Shown here in pieces: positions 61,151 to 64,000 of a stretch of 64,000 bases of DNA. Under the pieces are notes generated by a model. It saw only the letters and a list, made by a program, of their open reading frames with translations, had not been told where the DNA came from and did not search any database. The DNA is from Ilex aquifolium (Eukaryota > Streptophyta > Magnoliopsida > Aquifoliales > Aquifoliaceae): assembly GCA_951799425.1 (NCBI GenBank), contig OX637394.1:10472501-10536500 (forward strand). The letters run 5' to 3'. Each line of letters begins with the position of its first letter. Within the stretch, counting starts at the first letter, position 1. The translations under genes were made by a program, and so were the position numbers.

Positions 61151-61873
61151 ATAATCTTATTTGCTTTGAGTTTTTTTTTTCTCCTTTTTTTTATGGGGAT
61201 GGGGATGGGGAACTTGAACCCTTGACCTCAGTAAAGCAAAATCTTCACAAGGTAAGGAGTACCATATACACCAAGCAATGTGGGGTATGGGTCACCACAA
61301 TTCAGCCTTTTAGGTCCAAATGTTCTTGTTTAGGACCCATTCTGACCTAACTGAAATAGGATTGCAAAAGATTACTTCCACCACGTCAACTACCATCGCC
61401 CCAAGTAATGAGGTGCACCAAGGAATTCGCCGACTAGGTGGCCTCCACACCACGAAGGTTAGTTGTTGTGATACGAATTCTGGCATACTAGATCTCCATG
61501 GTACATTATTGTCAGCCTTGGGCTAAATCTGCACAATTATAAAATGCATTGTACAATGAATGTCTAAAAAACTCACACCTCCACACACTTCACCAAGCAA
61601 TATGGGATTTGGGGGATGATTCTCATTATTCTAATTTTCACCATCCCAAGCCACCATCCAGTCGAACCAGTATCCACCAAGAGACACTTTGACTACGTGG
61701 CCTCTACACCACAAGGGTTAAGGGAGCTGATACCAATTGCAATACCCTAGACCTACATGGTGTAATATGTCCTTGTATTTTAAGATGCATTATACAAGGA
61801 AGATCTAAAGTGTATACTTATATATGATCCGCACACATTTCAACAATCGGTGTGGGATATGGCTCTGATACCA
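61151..61873. repeat. Degenerate tandem units of an LTR-like or TRIM-like text
   Basis: Similar blocks recur at about 61265-61560, 61585-61830 and 61840-61873: CACCAAGCAAT.TGGG, AC.ACGTGGCCTC.ACACCAC.A.GGTTA, GATACCAATT-like words and GATGCATTATACAA. Wording and spacing resemble the ends of short LTR elements, but no clean boundaries or coding parts were found. Confidence 0.4.
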
Positions 61874-62186
61874 TGTTAGAGTAGTTAGCATAATTAGTCT
61901 TACGGGTAGCTTAGTCTTTTGTTTTATATTATGTTGCCCTAGGGCTTCCATTGTGTATCCCACGTTTATGCTCCGACAGATTATTATAGCCGTAATATAG
62001 TTTCATTCTTTTCTCTCTTCTCTCTCCTTTGTTTTGATCAATATTATCATGGTATTAGAGCAATTAAGATCCTAAACACAAAATTAGACAAGTCATGTTT
62101 GGAATAACGCTAATCCAGTGTCTGTCCAGAATCATGCTGGGTCTGTCTGAAATCAGGTATGGATTTCTATGAGTCTTCTCGTTGTT

Positions 62187-62440
62187 GGGTCTTCCCTACT
62201 GAACCAATTGCTGCACAGACTGCTGGTTCTGGTTGCTGGGTTTGCTGCTTCTTCTCTTTTGCTGGTGCTTCTTGTTGCTGGGTCTTCTGCACTGAACCAG
62301 TCGTTGCACAGATTGCTGGTTCTGGTTGCTGGGTTTGCTACTTCTTCTCTTCTGCTGGTGCTTATTGTTATTGGGTCTTCCTCGCTGAACCAGTCGCTGC
62401 ACATACTGTTGGTGCTTCTCGTTGCTAGGTCTGGCTGCTT
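62187..62440. repeat. 93-bp tandem repeat, nearly three copies, in the second copia element
   Basis: Units start at 62187, 62280 and 62373, each with GGGTCTTC.….CTGAACCA.T.G.TGCACA and GCTGGTTCTGGTTGCTGGG. The third is partial. The period equals 31 codons, so all three frames stay open through the array on one strand or the other, explaining the overlapping open frames here. They are not taken as genes. Confidence 0.88.
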
Positions 62441-63077
62441 CTTCTGGTTGCTTCTTCGCGTTGTCGGGTCTGGTTGCTTCTTCTTCGTTTGGTTTGCTGC
62501 TCTTACGATTGCCTTCTTCCCGATGGCATTCTAGGTAAGAAATCATAATTACTAGGATTTGTTGATTTGAGCTACTGCTGGTTTGGGGATAGTTCTGGTT
62601 TGGTTATTCTTCTGTTAATTTGGGCTATTGTTGCTTTGGGCTACTGCTGGTTTGCCTATTTTTCTTCTACTATGTTTGGGTTTTGACTTTTGGGCTTCTT
62701 ATTTGCTGGTATTGGACTATTGTTCTACTGGGGACTTGGGCTTTGGTTTATTGGGCATTGTTGTTGGTTATCTTATTGTTTTGCTAGGCTGTTTTGCTCT
62801 TTTGGGCCCTTATTTTCTATTTGGGTGTTGATTTGTTGGGCCTTTAACTTGGAGTTTGCCGACCCTTCTTTTGAGATTTGTTTCTCTCTCTCCTGGTTTG
62901 GTGTGGACTAATTGCTTATATTATGGTTTAAGTTGTTGCTTCCTTGTGATGCATTGGGCCTTGGGCTTTGTAGTTTGGAATTGGTTCAGTTGATTTCATT
63001 GTTGTTATTTCGATTCTCCTTTGTTGCAATTATAGGGAGTAATTGTTTTGACTTTCATCTGTCCATTAGTTTAAAAT

Positions 63078-63661
63078 TAGGAGTGGCAATCGAGTCATGT
63101 CGGGTTCGTGTCGAACATTAGTTAACCCTAACCCAACTCATTTATCTAATCGTGTTGTGTTGAGTTGACCTGTTTATTTTCGTGTCGTGTTCGTATTCGT
63201 GTTGACTCACATAAACTTTAACTAAAAAATTTTAACACTAAAATTCTATTTTCACTTAATTGAATCCATACTCATACTTTTTCTACAAACTAAAAATTAA
63301 CTTAATAATAATAATAATGAGTAAAAATATTTTTTTTATACAATAATTACGTTAGTGCTTAATAAACAGTTACAAATAATTAATATTTTATTTCTATAAT
63401 ACTAATTAAATATGTTGGTCGTGTTAATTTTGTGTTACCATACAAACGAGAAAATAGAGAAAGTATCAATTTTTAAATAAACGGGTTGATCGTGTCAATT
63501 TCGGGTTTGACTGGTTGAACCCGAACATGACCCGTTTATATTTCGTGTTCGAATGTCGGGTCATTTTCGAGTTCGTGTCGAGTTATAATCGAGTTTGTGT
63601 CATAAAATTAGTGTCGAGTTCGAGTCGTGTCATCGTGTGGAGTCAAAAATTGCCACCCCTA
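63078..63661. mobile_element. hAT-type MITE inserted in the second copia element
   Basis: The 584-bp element has ends TAGGAGTGGCAAT and, in reverse, TAGGGGTGGCAAT, a well-known hAT terminus. An 8-bp perfect duplication, TTTAAAAT, lies at 63070-63077 and 63662-63669. The interior has repeated CGTGTCG and GTTCGTGT words near both ends and an AT-rich, non-coding centre. It postdates the copia element that it splits. Confidence 0.93.
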
Positions 63662-64000
63662 TTTAAAATTGACTAAGATGGTTGATCAATTGCAGAAGCT
63701 CCTTCAACAGCCTAATACTCTATCAATATCTCCTTCCATAGGTTTGTTTACTTCATGTCTTTCAGGTATATCTCGAACAGCCAGGGTCTTTGACTCAGGT
63801 GCTACACATCACATGACTAGTGATTCTTCCTTATTTGTATCTACCTTTTCTCCTCCATTTGTTTCTTTGCTTGCAGCCAATGGAACTCAAATGTCCTTGG
63901 CCAGTGTTGGGTCTATTATTTCTCCGCATCTAACACTTCATGATGTTTATTATATTCCACAGTTTACCTTGAATTTGATTTCAGTTAATCAGCTATTTGA

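Larger units (their letters stand above)
61874..64000 (+). mobile_element. Second Ty1-copia element, cut by the window edge
   Basis: A 176-bp 5' LTR (61874-62049) starts TGTTAGAGTAGTTAGC and ends TTATCA. It is followed directly by a TGGTATTAGAGC primer-binding site close to the tRNA-Met consensus. A repeat-rich leader (62165-63000) follows. After an inserted hAT element, a frame from 63678 runs open to the window edge and includes the aspartic protease motif DSGATHHM and the block NLISVNQL typical of copia Gag-Pol. A gag capsid domain was not recognised. With the 3' part outside, it cannot be said whether the element is whole apart from the insertion. It lies in intron 19 of the tRNA ligase gene if that gene continues. 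Confidence 0.85.

Noticed and set aside
61230-61873. Repeated blocks considered as a tandem array of complete TRIM elements
   Set aside because: Resemblance between blocks is patchy and no shared termini or target duplications could be read.
62187-62440. Regular direct repeats considered as a CRISPR array
   Set aside because: Units are contiguous without spacers and lie in a plant retroelement leader.

Overview
The window is nuclear DNA of a flowering plant, most likely a eudicot. It shows AT-rich intergenic DNA, spliced genes with GT-AG introns, plant-type ATP synthase subunit d and plant tRNA ligase, a CC-NBS-LRR resistance gene relic, Ty1-copia elements and a caulimovirid-like fossil. The species cannot be told from the sequence. 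There is no operon, CRISPR array or other prokaryote-type system.

Layout. 1-2555: two convergent relics of a CC-NBS-LRR gene, the LRR half on + and the Rx_N/P-loop half on -. 2560-9300: gene-poor AT-rich DNA with short repeats. 9141-12489: ATP synthase subunit d in five exons, preceded by a cluster of TGGGCY (site II) elements. 12490-17760: repeats, including a 548-bp Mutator-type MITE with a clean 9-bp target duplication and a short fragment resembling exon 1 of ATM. 17761-23014: a six-exon alpha/beta hydrolase of 535 residues with an N-terminal membrane segment. 23598-24152 (-): a small membrane protein of unknown function, convergent with the hydrolase. 26999 to the right edge: a very long tRNA ligase (RNL/RLG1) gene with 19 recognisable exons in the window. 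The ligase domain and the kinase P-loop are present; the rest of the kinase and the phosphodiesterase domain should lie beyond base 64000.

The dominant theme is that the introns of the tRNA ligase gene have taken up many elements while the exons stayed open. Intron 5 holds a hAT-like element, intron 11 an LTR with its primer-binding site, intron 14 a pararetrovirus fossil, and intron 17 a young antisense Ty1-copia element plus a hAT MITE. Intron 19 holds a hAT-like element nested in the terminal repeat of another DNA element, and then a second copia element carrying its own hAT insertion. Target-site duplications could be read directly for six insertions.

The three intact genes are unrelated housekeeping functions (mitochondrial ATP synthesis, a membrane-anchored hydrolase, tRNA splicing/RNA repair). 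I found no convincing new multi-gene system. The most useful leads are a possible organelle-targeting extension and an alternative start on the tRNA ligase, a GC-AG intron with a competing GT donor, a possible 27-codon cassette exon, and hexameric TTAGGG repeats beside the primer-binding site of the copia element.
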